Assembly: GCF_004349195.1 (NCBI RefSeq)
Contig: NZ_SMLG01000004.1
Location: 248,001 to 312,000 of the forward strand
Source of the DNA: Flavobacterium rhamnosiphilum
GTDB taxonomy: Bacteria > Bacteroidota > Bacteroidia > Flavobacteriales > Flavobacteriaceae
Length of the DNA: 64,000 nt
Reading direction: 5' to 3'
Shown here one piece after another: positions 63,928 through 64,000 of this stretch (its first letter is position 1; each line of letters starts with the position of its first letter). Below the pieces are notes generated by a model. That model saw only the letters and a program-made list of their open reading frames with translations. It was not told the origin of the DNA and did not search any database. The position numbers and the translations under genes were made by a program.

Positions 63928-64000
63928 ATGAAACTAAATAATATAAAAAGAACAGCTATCTGTATGTCATTTCTTGTTGCGGTAAGTTGTACAGATAATT
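63928..64000 (+). CDS. SusD-like lipoprotein, N-terminal fragment
   Basis: The last 24 codons of the window begin MKLNNIKRTAICMSFLVAVSCTDN, a lipoprotein signal with Cys21 in the lipobox. The gene starts 10 bases after susC, the usual position of susD. Only the signal is visible, so the SusD call rests on position; the lipoprotein call rests on sequence. Confidence 0.75.
   Translation, partial: MKLNNIKRTAICMSFLVAVSCTDN

Overview
The window is chromosomal DNA of a Flavobacterium-like member of the Bacteroidota. The composition is AT-rich. Genes lack Shine-Dalgarno leaders, and several use TTG or GTG starts. Promoters carry the Bacteroidota -7 element TAnnTTTG. The gene set is also typical: SusC/SusD, Bacteroidota-type LptD and TamB, BshA, M43 proteases, and a GH3 / beta-lactamase fusion. 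Calls rest on reading motifs by eye; no database search was run.

Region 1 (1-5.5 kb) is a metal and oxyanion resistance block. It holds the end of a P1B metal ATPase, an RND-efflux adaptor lipoprotein, and a four-gene chromate operon. The operon encodes a ChrB-type chromate domain fused to an AraC DNA-binding domain, a small exported barrel-like protein, the ChrA transporter, and an exported superoxide dismutase. The block ends at a strong terminator preceded by a short tRNA-3'-end-like sequence, so it may be an acquired island. This is the most original part of the window.

Region 2 (5.5-14.4 kb) has a VanX-type dipeptidase, a SAM methyltransferase and an AI-2E-family permease, then four tandem paralogous M43 metalloprotease lipoproteins. 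Three of the four share the same terminator hairpin. The two distal copies also share about 300 bp of upstream DNA.

Region 3 (14.4-34.8 kb) is housekeeping and envelope. It contains a DUF4159 protein, rsmE, tsaD and the very large tamB; then pfkA, gap, a BadF-type sugar kinase and mgsA; then lptD divergent from two duplicated amidases, an MCE/MlaD protein and a pair of Fe-S electron-transfer proteins. The Fe-S pair is split by a perfect 34-bp inverted repeat of high GC.

Region 4 (34.8-53.7 kb) contains the GH3 / class C beta-lactamase fusion, a PAP2 phosphatase, bshA, small envelope proteins, an LpxH-like phosphoesterase, aroC, a dicarboxylate symporter, a TPR hybrid histidine kinase, Hsp20, a DEAD-box helicase, hutG and hutI, a glutaminyl cyclase, and the SRP RNA gene with a clear promoter.

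Region 5 (53.7-64 kb) has a short-chain dehydrogenase, a small accessory patch (XRE regulator, DUF4468-like protein, lipoprotein) and a TalC-type transaldolase. It ends in the edge of a carbohydrate-uptake locus: a FucP-family transporter, a LytS/LytTR two-component pair, SusC and the start of SusD.
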